Shown here: piece after piece, positions 25,101 to 37,122 of the stretch | How positions within the stretch are numbered: position 1 is the stretch's first letter | Layout: every line of letters begins with the position of its first letter | Origin: Yponomeuta sedellus | Lineage: Eukaryota > Arthropoda > Insecta > Lepidoptera > Yponomeutidae | Length of the DNA: 64,000 nt | Assembly: GCA_934045075.1 (NCBI GenBank) | Contig: OW203748.1 | Coordinates: 10,928,794-10,992,793 of the forward strand | Reading direction: 5' to 3' | The notes under the pieces: model-generated | Database searches by the model: none | What the model saw: only the letters and a program-made list of their open reading frames with translations | What the model was told of the DNA's origin: nothing | Translations under genes and position numbers: made by a program

Positions 25101-28100
25101 CCAGTCACCACCAGTCACCTTTTTCAGGTCGTCGGTCCATCTGGCCGGAGGGCGTCCTACACTACGCTTGCCGAGTCGTGGTCTCCATTCGAGAACCCGT
25201 CTGCTCCAACGATCATCGATTCTGCGACAGATGTGACCAGCCCACTGCCACTTCAGCCTGCTCGTTCCGGACTTTGTCCCTTAACGAGATTCCGAGCATA
25301 CACCTTTCCATAGCTCGCTGAGTGACATGCAATCGGTGAGCTAGTTTCACTGTCAGGTTCGGAACTAATATGACACTTAATTTCGAAATAACTTTTCTAA
25401 ATAGGGAAGAAAAGTTTCATGCAGAGCAGGAAGTAGTATTCGCCGAAAACGGAAGCCTACTTAGAGCCCGAGGTATATTCTAAAAGCTAACAAACTGTAG
25501 TTTCAGAGTTACATTCCTCCCAGAGGAAGTTTTGCACATGCAGTTTTAGGAAATAACCCCCCCCCCCCCCCCCCCTACTACCGAACTGAAACACGTTTCA
25601 CGTCAAACACCCTGTATAAAATGCAACTACTACCTCCATACTGGAACAGATTTTGATGCACCTTCCTTCCCCGACCCTCGCTTCGACGTCGGTTGCAACC
25701 TGGAGATTCTGTAAAACACAGAACGTATCCTAGAGTAAACAAAAAACTAAAATAAAAAGTAGCTAACAAAAAAAAAACTGTTTGGTTCGTAAACTACCAC
25801 TGAATAAAAACTCGAACATTGTTTAAATACGTTTCTTCTTCTTCTTCTTCAGGCTATATAAGTCCAGGGCTTAGCCCTCCTCTAATGAGCGCCATAGCGC
25901 AAGGTTGGGCCATCATTAGGGGGGGTTATGATTAATCCTCACGCTGGGCATGCAGGTTGGGGTTCGCAGTTCGGTGGAATTGTACTGCAGGGGGCGCTGC
26001 TGCCCACCCCCCGGTTTGTGTCCCTTAGTCGCCTTTTAAGACACCCGCGGGAAGAATTTGGGTTGGTGCTATTCTCTAGGCCGACACCACACAGCAATCG
26101 GCCGACGCCAATACGTTTATCTATCAATTTATGCCGACCCAAGCGGAGATGGCGGGACGACCTCACGACCTTTCTGCCGGGTTGGCAGGAGGTGGACATG
26201 GTGAGGAGTGGAAGGCAAAAGGGGAGGCCTTTGCCCAGCCCACAATCGAGACTTAATAAAAAAAATGTATAAACATATCTAAATTAGAGCGGTGGTAGCA
26301 GAGCGGTGTAGAACGGCGGCTTCTCAATCGGGAGGTCGTGGGTTCGCACCCCGGCATTTACCAATGACTTTGTTTTCTAAGTTATGTACATTTTTGAAAT
26401 TATAGTAGCAATACTACTCGCTGACGGTGAAGGAAAACATCGTAAAGAACCCCTAGTGTCTGAGGTGTTAGCGTACCTCAGCGCTTGCTACGGTCAACTA
26501 CGATGCTAAGTGCGGAAATCTCAGGTCTAACTAACTAACTATAATTATCTAAATTACGTTTGAGTTTTTTTTATCTTACATTAAAAGACATTCTTTCATA
26601 CGTCATATCGGAAATGATACAACCCGTCAAGGAGCTAATATGATGCAATTGGGCCTTAGAAAACAAAGTCAGGGGTATATGCCGGGGTTTTAAGCCCACG
26701 ACCTTCCGATTGGCAAGGCAGCTTTCTACATCGCTCCATTAGCATGGAATTCGACAGTTACTATTGGTATTGCTCAGGATTTGTTGCGCATGATCATTGG
26801 GGCCAGCGTAAAATGGATAGTTTACAAAATATAACATACTCGTAGCATTTACATACAGGCACATACATTGCTTCTGGCCCCACACCACGATACCCTGTGT
26901 CGTGGAAAGCAGGAACAGCGATATCACAAACGTGTAAACATCCACGACCTGGGGTTTTTTTTGTCCCCAGCCGGGGCTCGAACCTGGGTCTCTCACATGG
27001 TAAGCAGATGCGCTACCGCTGCTCCACGGAGGTCGTCAATAGTCATATTAGTCCGGTAATGGTCGTTTCCTTCACTCTATGGGTAGTCCAGTAACCAATC
27101 GCTTTGCAATGGTATAACCCGTGCTACTTAACTCGGCGCCTCGCGCGATTCAATCCTCTTCGCGAGAGATGCCTATTTAATTTGCGAGGCAAATTCTCAT
27201 TCATCTCATTCATCTCCCCTGGGACACAAACCGGGGGGTGGGCAGCAGCGGGCAACAATTCCACCAAACTGCGATCCTCAACCCGCATGCCCAGCGTCGG
27301 CATTATGGGCATTACCCCCTATGATAGCACAACGTGGCGCTCTTTAGGAGAGAGCTATGTCCAGCAGTGGACTAGTATAGCCTGACGACGACGACGATAC
27401 CCCTAGAATGACATTGTACTGCTATTGCTTCGTAGACTACCAAATTGAGGCAAATATCAACCACAGTCGTGCTTATATCATTCTATTGAACAACTATGTA
27501 ACTATTAAACTCTAGGGCCTGAGCCTTTGTGAGTTCTTCGAGGGATTTTTGCAAACCTTTTTCTTTTTCAATTCGTGTTTAGAGCCCTTCGCCATTTCGT
27601 CTTCGTGTGTCCTCACAGCAAGTTCCTCTTTCCTCTTTCTGTCCATTTCCTTGATGACTTCTGAGCAAATTTCTTGCTTGAAACTCTGCAAATAATAAAA
27701 AATAAGGAACAAAGGTATGTATAAAATATTAGCGGACACAACAGCTCAGGCGCTCATGTACTGGGCTGATTTGTGAATCTCAACCATCCAGGGCGTCACC
27801 CAAACGCACACAAAAAAATCATTCAATATGTCTAAGAGATTAGCAAGAGTACAGTGACATACTTTTTTTTTGTTTTGGTTTTATTGTTTATTGGAAAACC
27901 AACAGCTTATACACGAGGCATTTTACAAAGAATAAGACGAATTAGATTTAAAGCCAATAACAGGTTTTCACTGAAAATCAGAATAACATTTGGAATTACA
28001 TAACAAAATTATAGTAATAGGTACTATTTTTATTTTTAATGCACTAACCCGTGCTAAGGACAAATTTAAAAACCTATTTAGAGGCTAAAAATTGTTCACC

Positions 28101-31100
28101 CATGCCGGGATTCGAACCCGCAACATCTGGCTATCCGTGCCAGCGCTCTAGCAATTGAGCGAATCCCGGCATGGGTGAAATAATTTTTAGCCTCTAAATA
28201 GGTTTTTAAAATTATAGTAGTTAACAGACGACCCCAGGGAAAAAGACAAACTAGTCACGCAACAAACATTTGGAGATATTGCATTTTGAAAGTTTGACTT
28301 ATGCCACTTTTTCCCTGAATGCGATTTTTAAAGCGTCAATAACTGCGATACTAATTTGTGTTTTGGTTCGGTTTACGTTACCGTAGAGTAACGGAAATTC
28401 CCTACAAAACCGCATTCACAGATTAGTTTCGAAAAGAAGTGACAAGTTCGTCTTTTTCCCTGGAGTGTTCTCATTTTTTTTGAGTATTTTACGTGCTTTT
28501 TTAATTTAAATTTATTAATGATCCCTTTATTTATTGGCATTACCCCCAATGATGGTTATGATCCCTTTATATAGGAAAAAGGGTATCGTTCATTAACATA
28601 AATGAATCCAATATTTTCTATCCCTGCAGAAAGATCGACCGATTTATATAAAATATACATAAAGATATGCGTATATATTATGTATATTTTTATGTATATT
28701 TTTATGTATGTATATTTTTATGTATATAAATATACATAAAAATATACATAAAGATAGAGAGGGCGCCACCATCGCCGAAACAAGTTGATCTCAGAGAACG
28801 TATTTTTCAAAAAATTGTTTTAAATTCACTAACTGGATAAATATTAACAAAAGTGATAAAAGTGTGTTAAGGACAAACAAGTGTTCTTCCACAAGTGTTC
28901 GCAGAGCAATACATAAAGGTTTACCAAAACAAAACCCAGCATAACTATTTGAAGCAAAAGTGTTAAAAAAGCAAATAATTCATGACCTAAAATAAACTAC
29001 ATGCATAACAAACCTATCATTTCATAAACGGTAATATTGAAAGTAATAAACAAAGTGATAAAGTGAAAAGTTCCAATAAAAAGTGTGTTCGAAAACCTAC
29101 GTACCTAACCAGAGTTCATAGTACAATAACGGTTTTTCTGTTAAATCACACCTATAAATATATTCCAAATTTTTGCGTTAATCTACTAGCAACACGCTGG
29201 CCTAATGGAACTAGGTGCTACTTCGGACGAGCGATTGACGTTTTAACACCCGGTTCAAACCTCGATCAAAATATAGCTTTTTGTTAGATCGATATTCATA
29301 AAAAGCGACATCTATACACAGAAAGATGAATTTTTTCGACAACATTACCCGCAGGCGCCACCAGCAGCGCACCCATTCGGAAAGCGCAGACGAAAGTGTC
29401 TGTGCTAGTCAACCACTAGATGTCACTACTAGTAGTCTACCGGAGATCTCGGATGACGAACAGAATGACGAGCTTACAAAATTACGTCACCAAATAGAGA
29501 AACTAGCTCTCGACCTTAGCAGTGCCCACGGAGAAATTGAATCTCTGACGATAGAAAATAGTAATTTAAAACGGATGAATGAAGACTTGGTAAAGAAAAA
29601 TGATCTCTACAAACAAATAACAGCAAGCCCTGTCAAAAAGTTAAAGAATAAAACAAAAACCCCTACACCAAAAAAAGCAGTAATAAATATTCCTACGACA
29701 AAAACGCAAGAATCACAGACAGACACAGAACCGACATGTACAGCGACGAAACAGGAGAGCTTTAAAATTCTTAAGGACAAACCAGTGATTGGAGAAAAGT
29801 CTAAAAACGGTCAAGGGAAAAGGGACAAAAATAAAAACCTAACAAATTCTGATTGCTCCATAAATAAGTCCCATTATACTACACAACCAAATCACCAAAA
29901 TAAAAGACACAAACTTCACATACATAGCTGTGATAATATTAATAATATCACAGCAATTGCTGAATCGACATTAAGCTCGAAATTTGAAAAATGTCATTTT
30001 CTGACACCCCACTGTACCACGAAATATCAACTAGACGGGCTGAAAGAAAAGTTGAAAAACTTCACGTTTGACGATTACTGTGTAATATTAATTGGACGAG
30101 AAGATTTTGAGACGACAAAAGACTATTTTGATCTCATTTTCTACATTAGAAAGACGCTAGAAGAACTGAAACATACCAATATAATAATGTGTTTACCAAC
30201 GATTAAACACCTACAGTTTGCCACAATGTATAACTGGAGAGTTGAAAATTTCAACAACCTCATCTACTTAGATTTAATAACGCACGAATACGCGTGGTTC
30301 TTAGACTCCAATAAGAACCTTAATTATGATTACACGATGTTTTCAAGGCGCACTGGATTAATAAATAATGATGGAATGTTGACCATATTTAAAGATTTAA
30401 ATAATCTAATGAAGGATATAGAAAGCTTCAACAACAAATCTCAACGTCAAAAGATCACTCCACAGGACGATGGTAATCAAGAAAATAGTTTGTTTTTTCG
30501 TGAATAAATGGATCCATATTATGCATCAGAATATTGCGGGCCTTCTAAACAAATCCGATGAACTCACGGTTTGCCTTGAAAGTCTATCTGATGACGGTAA
30601 ACGTATAGATGTGATATGCCTAACGGAACATTTCATGGAGTCGGGATCTGAAAAGTTCTTAGTAGTTCCAAACTATATATTAGCTGCCTGCTACAGCAGA
30701 AAAGATAGTAAGAGAGGAGGATCCTGTATCTTGGTGAGAAACGGACACGAATTCATAGATTTGCCCGAAGTTGCCAAGCGGTCAGTAAGTGGTGTGATTG
30801 AATGTTGTGCTGTGGAACTAACCACCCATGGAATTATAGTTCTAAGTATATATAGAGTGCCCAAAACAGGCAACCTTAATTTTTTCTTCGAGCGCTTAGA
30901 CGGGCTGTTACTGGAATTATCGAGTAAACGTAAGCATTTAATTATTGCTGGCGACTTTAATATAGATTTACTAAAAGAAAGCACTGTTAAACTAGAGTTT
31001 GAATGTTTACTTTTGAATTTTAATTTAAAACTAGAGTTAAGACAGCCAACTAGACTCGTAAGTGGAACTTGTATTGATAATTTTGCACATGACTTTAGAA

Positions 31101-34100
31101 AAAAATGTAAGACGGAAGTGATAGAGTTCTCGTTGTCCGACCATACTGCTCAGCTACTGAAATGTCCAGCAAAGAAAGTGTGCCTACTACCTTTTTGGCG
31201 CACTAAACGTAGAGATTACAATAAACAAAACATGGATAAATTTAAAGAAATTATAAAAAAATTGACCTTCTCCAAAATTTACGAAACTAATGACCCAAAT
31301 ATTGCATATAATGAATTCATTGAAGAATTTCGATTATTCTACGAACTCTGCTTTCCATATAAATTAATCACAATTAAAACGAATAAATGCCCTAGTTGGG
31401 TATCACGTGGCATAAAAACTTGCAGCCGAAAAAAAAGAAAATTACTATGGTTATACAGACTCGAACCCAATAAAATAAATAGAATAAATTTAAAAACTAC
31501 ACAAAAATCTTTAGGAAAATCGTGCGTCTTACAAAACTGGTTCAAAACAATTATAAAATAAAAACGGCTGACAATAAATCTAAGGCCACATGGCATATAA
31601 TAAATAGTTCCAAGCAAAACCTACCTAGAGACTCTATCTCAAAAATAGAAATTGACAATGAGACCATAACAGACCCACAAACTATATCAAATGCGTTCAA
31701 TGACTTTTTCATTGACAAAATTAAGCCCATAGCCAATACTGATACACAATCACGAGTAGTAGAGTCCCGTATTACACACTGTTGTAAATCGATGTTCATG
31801 GAGCCCAGTATACCACACGACATTTGGAGAATAATTAAATCGTTAAAGAATACAAACAGCGTTGGATACGACGGCGTCTCTACAAAAATAATAAAACATG
31901 TAGCGGTAGAAATCTGTGGTCACTTAAGTTACATTGTTAATCTTACCATAGCAGCAGGCATCTATCCTAACAGTTTGAAACAAGCAATAATAAAACCCCT
32001 TTTTAAAAAAGAAAATAGGAAACAAATGGAATTTTATAGACCAATCGCTCTTATTCCAATATTTGCTAAAATTTTTGAGAAATACATGTATAAAAAAATT
32101 TACTCGTATCTAGAATATAATAATATATTGACTATGGAACAAAAGGGATTTAGGCAAGGCAAAACGATTAATCTGGCCATTTACGATTTCTTAAATACAG
32201 TTATGACATGCATGGATAAAAAAGTCCCAGTCTCTGCGTTATACATGGATATGACGCAGGCCTTCGATCATGTAGAGCATTCTATCTTACTGCGAAAGCT
32301 TGAAGCATACGGAATACGGGGAAATGTATGGAAACTAATAGAGTCGTATCTTGAAAACAGGACACAATACACAGAAATTACAACAATAAATCCTAAAACT
32401 AAACTTGAAGATTCTTTCATGTCACGTAAGCGTAAAGTTTGCCACGGGGTTCCTCAAGGAAGCGTAATGGCACCGTTACTTTTCATACTCTACATTAATG
32501 ATCTTCCCAAAGTCACTCCGCACCCAATGACTCTATTTGCGGATGACAGCACCGTAACAATCCAATGTGACCAAGAAACATCTTACGAATATGACATAAA
32601 CCAGACTCTACAATCTATCATAAATTGGTTAAATAATAATAATTTAAAGGTAAATTTAACTAAAACTAATTTAATGCAATTTAGTCAAAGGTTACCGATT
32701 GTAAACTTAGATATAAATTATGAAAATAGTAAAATAGAGCAAGTAGTGACTACAAAATTTTTAGGATTAACAGTGGACCGAAATCTAAATTGGAAAGCGC
32801 ATATTGCGGGACTCTGCAAAAAAGTTAGCTCATCGGCCTACCTTCTCTATAAACTTGCTCCTGTTACTAATACAGATGCTCTAATTACTGCCTACCATGG
32901 TATTGTAGCTTCTGTGTTGAGGTATGGTCTAATATTTTGGGGTAATTCCACTGACAGAGATATAGCGTTTAAAGCGCAAAAAAGGTGTCTAAGAGCAATG
33001 TTTAGATTAAAAAAGACTGACAGTTGTAAATCTTATTTTAAAGACAACAATATTCTGACACTTCCATCAATGTATATTCTAGAGATGGGACTCTTTGTAA
33101 AAACTAACCCAGATATTTTCCAACCGGTTTCGCTCGTCAGCACTCGCTTACAACGAGACGAAAGTAAAGTCTGTACTCGTAGAGCCAACACTGCACTTAT
33201 GCAAAAGAGTGTATTTTGTATGGGGCCTACAATCTACAATAAAATACCAAAATCTTTACGAGAATTAGATATGGACCAATTCAAATTTAAATTGAAAAAA
33301 ATGCTGTTGGATAAATGTTATTATAATTTAATGGAATTCCTGACTGAATGAATTATATACCCTGACATAAGCAATTACTTTATTAGACATATTAACCTAT
33401 TAACCTTCATTGACCTTGTGTATACCCTTTAAAAATGTTTCATTATAGGATAGGCATCTATTATTATCTTCTGACTGAACTGGTTTTTTTACTATTGAAT
33501 TATATTTATTATCACATTTTTGACATGCAAAAGACAACTTATGGTGCTCTCTCAAAGATTTTGTAAGTCCCAATGGACAAAACATGCACAGGACATATTA
33601 TTTAATATTATTTAACAGCCTTATACTTATAACTCATGTTTGACAAATAAATAATCTTTATCTTTATCTTTATCTGCGTGTGATATGGAAGATATCACAC
33701 GCATATCTTTATCCCACATGATAGAATTGAAATAGTGGATCTAATATAAAAACCTCAAGTCACAGCGTTTGTTATCGAACTGCTCCGAAACCGTTTTCAC
33801 CGATTTTTTGAGTTCTTTGTGTATATTTGGCAGGTCTGAGATTATAGATCGATCGATATCAACAATTGTATATCATCACTGCTGGGACACGGGCCATACT
33901 CCACCACGGGGGCCAAGTCCGGGTTGGTGGAGGACAGTAAGACAGTGGCGAGCCTTACTGTCAGAAATTATCAAGCCGCCCATAAGGCCTTCGACATGGC
34001 TTAACGACTGTCATTACATGACAGCCGGCACCAACGGCTTGACGTGCCTTGCGGAGCACGGAAGCGCTCGGAAAAATGCCACTAGCGGTAGTCACGGGAC

Positions 34101-37039
34101 CGTCACCCCTCCTGCACCTGCCCGCGCCTGTTGTTACTTAACTCAAGTGATTGATTCCAATCACTCGGTTCGGCTAGGCTACGAGCGCTTTTGAGAATAT
34201 AGGTTGTTATTAGTATGGCAAAATAACGTTTTTCTGTGAGTATAGGTTGCAGGCGTATTAATATGACAAAATAACGTTTGCGAGATCAGCGATCCGTCTA
34301 AAAACAAACAACGTCCCAGGCACTGCAGTGACCGAGTGGTCCCTTCACCCATAGAGTGTGAGCAAAGGTGATGCTGTAGTAAATGATCTGATGAAGTAGA
34401 TGCCAAAACCATCGTATTTTAGACTAGATGTTTTCCGATATTAAATAAAACTCCGTCTACGAGGAAAGTAGTATTAAAATGTGTTGTTTCATTTCAATTT
34501 TATATGCGGATATTTTCATATGTTTATATAAATCTTTTCTTTATATATCGATAAATTTTAAAACTTATCGATACATACGATGACCCCAGGGAAAAGGACA
34601 AACTAGTCAAGAAACAAACATTTGGAGATAGTTCATTTTGAAAGTTTGATTTAAGCCACTTTTACCGTGTATGCGATTCTTTAACCGTCAATAACTCCGA
34701 GACTAATTTGTGTTTCACCCTGTTCGGTTTACTATCTTAGAGTACCTATAACGGAAATTCCCTACAAAACTGCATTCACAGATTAGTTTTGAAAAAAAGT
34801 GACAATTCCTCTTTTCCCCTGGAGTCTTCTATATTTGCTCTTTTTATTCCCTAGAGTCGACTGATTGCTGTGGCTACTCAGCCAACAACTGGCTCTGAGT
34901 TAGAACCACGGAGAACAATAATAAATCACATCACATCACTATAACTAATGTTATAAAGGCGAAAGTTTGTGCAACGCCCCCTGTAGTACAATTCCACCGA
35001 ACTGCGACCCCCAACCCGCATGCCCAGCGTGGGGATTATGGGCATTACCCCCTATGATAGCACAACGTGGCGCTCTTCAGGGGAGTGCTACGTCCAGCAG
35101 TGGACTAGTATAGCCTGACGACGACGACGAAAGTTTGTGAGTGTGTGTTTGTCACTTCTTCACATCCAAACGGCTGGCACGATTTTTATAAAATTTGATA
35201 CGTAGTTAGCTGACACCCTGGATTAACATACAGGCTATGTTTTTCTACGGAAAAATATCTTCTTCCCACGGGAAAATCGATAAACTGCGGGCAACACCGC
35301 GGGGCACATGTGCTCACTTTACTTTTGCTGTGTGGTGTCGGCCTAGAGAATAGCACCAGCCCAAATTCTTCCCGCGAGTGTCGTAAAAGGCGACTGGGGG
35401 ACACAAACCGGGGGGTGAGCAGCAGCGCCCCCTGCAGTACAATTCCACCGAGCTGCGATCCCCAACTCGCATGCTCAGCGTGGGTATTATGGGCATTACC
35501 CCCCAATGATGGCACAACCTTGCGCTATGGCGCTCATTAGGGGAGGGCTGTGTCCAGCAGTGGACTAATATGGCCTGAAGAAGAGGGAGAAGAAGATCAC
35601 TTTACCTGCCTGCTGGGACATTTTTTATCGCAAACGGCACGTCTCTCGCTTCCATTTTTGTCGAAGAAATTCTGGATGGTCTGCAAATATAATAATAATC
35701 ATCAAACATGGATAGATAGATAGAGAACACAATTTTGTGCATATAAATAGAAATTACACAGCTATTTCTTAAAACTCTAAGGGCCGGTTTTACCAAACTC
35801 GTGTAACTCTTAACCCGAGAATAAAGTCAAATTTTATTATAAAGATAGCGTTTAATGCATTTTACCAAACCTTAAACCAAGATTAAGTAGCTTAAGCCAA
35901 GAATAAAAATGTACACCGCCAAAATTGACGGTGTTACGTGCTAAACCGATTCTAATTTTGTGATGGCGGCAGCACGTCAGCTGATTAGACATCTGTCTGC
36001 TGCGACTGCAAGCGTTTATTTATCTATTGAGTTGAGTTGCTGTGGATGTTTGTGAAGTAGGTTTGTACTGATGGAACGCCTGAGAATTATATGATTTTCA
36101 ATTCAGATAGTGATGAATTTTCATTTTCTACCTTTCGAAAATGCTGTTCCACAAGATTGACAAGCATGACTTTCTCTGAAGGCATCTAATTCTGACTACG
36201 CTTACGCTTATCCTCACACATTTCCAATAACTTTTGAACAACGCAAAAATAAACCACAGGAATTAACAATGTAAACAACACGAAAACCACCACAGACAAC
36301 GCAAATGAAGTATAGATTATTTTATGACATATCATACTATTAAAATCCATTCAAACTAAGTTGGCCTGTCATTTCTCTTGGACGCTTTGAAAACGCAGCT
36401 ATTTTTATTTTAGTTGCATTACAGTTTCGTCCACGTTCGTTATATTACCATGTAGTAGTAATACAAAGATTATCTTAATCTTGGTTTAACTTGGTAAAAT
36501 GCAAATGTAATTAACCCAGAGATTTACTCTGCTGTTAATTTTATTCCGGTAATAGTTACCCTGGTGTAACATGGTGTTTATTGATACAAATTTAATGTAG
36601 GTAACATATTTTAAACTTTCGCGACTTGTACACGTATTCTTCATAGTCACATAGCCATCAGTCTTCTCGTGACCACGATGACTGTAACGTCATCGAAACG
36701 TCGAGGTCAAATAGCAATAAATTACTAAGCGATCAAGCCCCGAAAATATTCTAATTAATGTAGGTATACAATTAATATATATTTTTTTTGTATTTAAAAG
36801 GTAACAAAACACTCTGAATTGTAAGATAAGAATATTCTTTATTTTACACCAGGAAAAAACAAACAAAAACTAATTACAAAGATGCAGTAAAATTGGCGGC
36901 CTTATTGCTTAGAGCAATTTCTTCCAGACAACCCACGATGGAGAGTAGGCTGAAGGAATGGATTGTACCTACTTCCTTTAGAATAACATTACCATAATTT
37001 AACTATAATCACATTGCATAATAATGTTATATATACGAG

Positions 37040-37122
<83 letters not shown>

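Larger units (their letters stand above)
28750..33675 (+). mobile_element. Near-full-length Jockey/CR1-like LINE
   Basis: From the 5' end: a leader from about 28750, ORF1 (29326-30507), ORF2 in two frames (30470-31561 and about 31490-33351), a 3' UTR and a tail of TTTATC repeats at about 33650-33675. The 5' boundary is estimated from where AT-rich palindromic sequence gives way to GAGGGCGCCACC. The element sits between exons 2 and 3 of the minus-strand gene, in opposite orientation. Confidence 0.8.
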
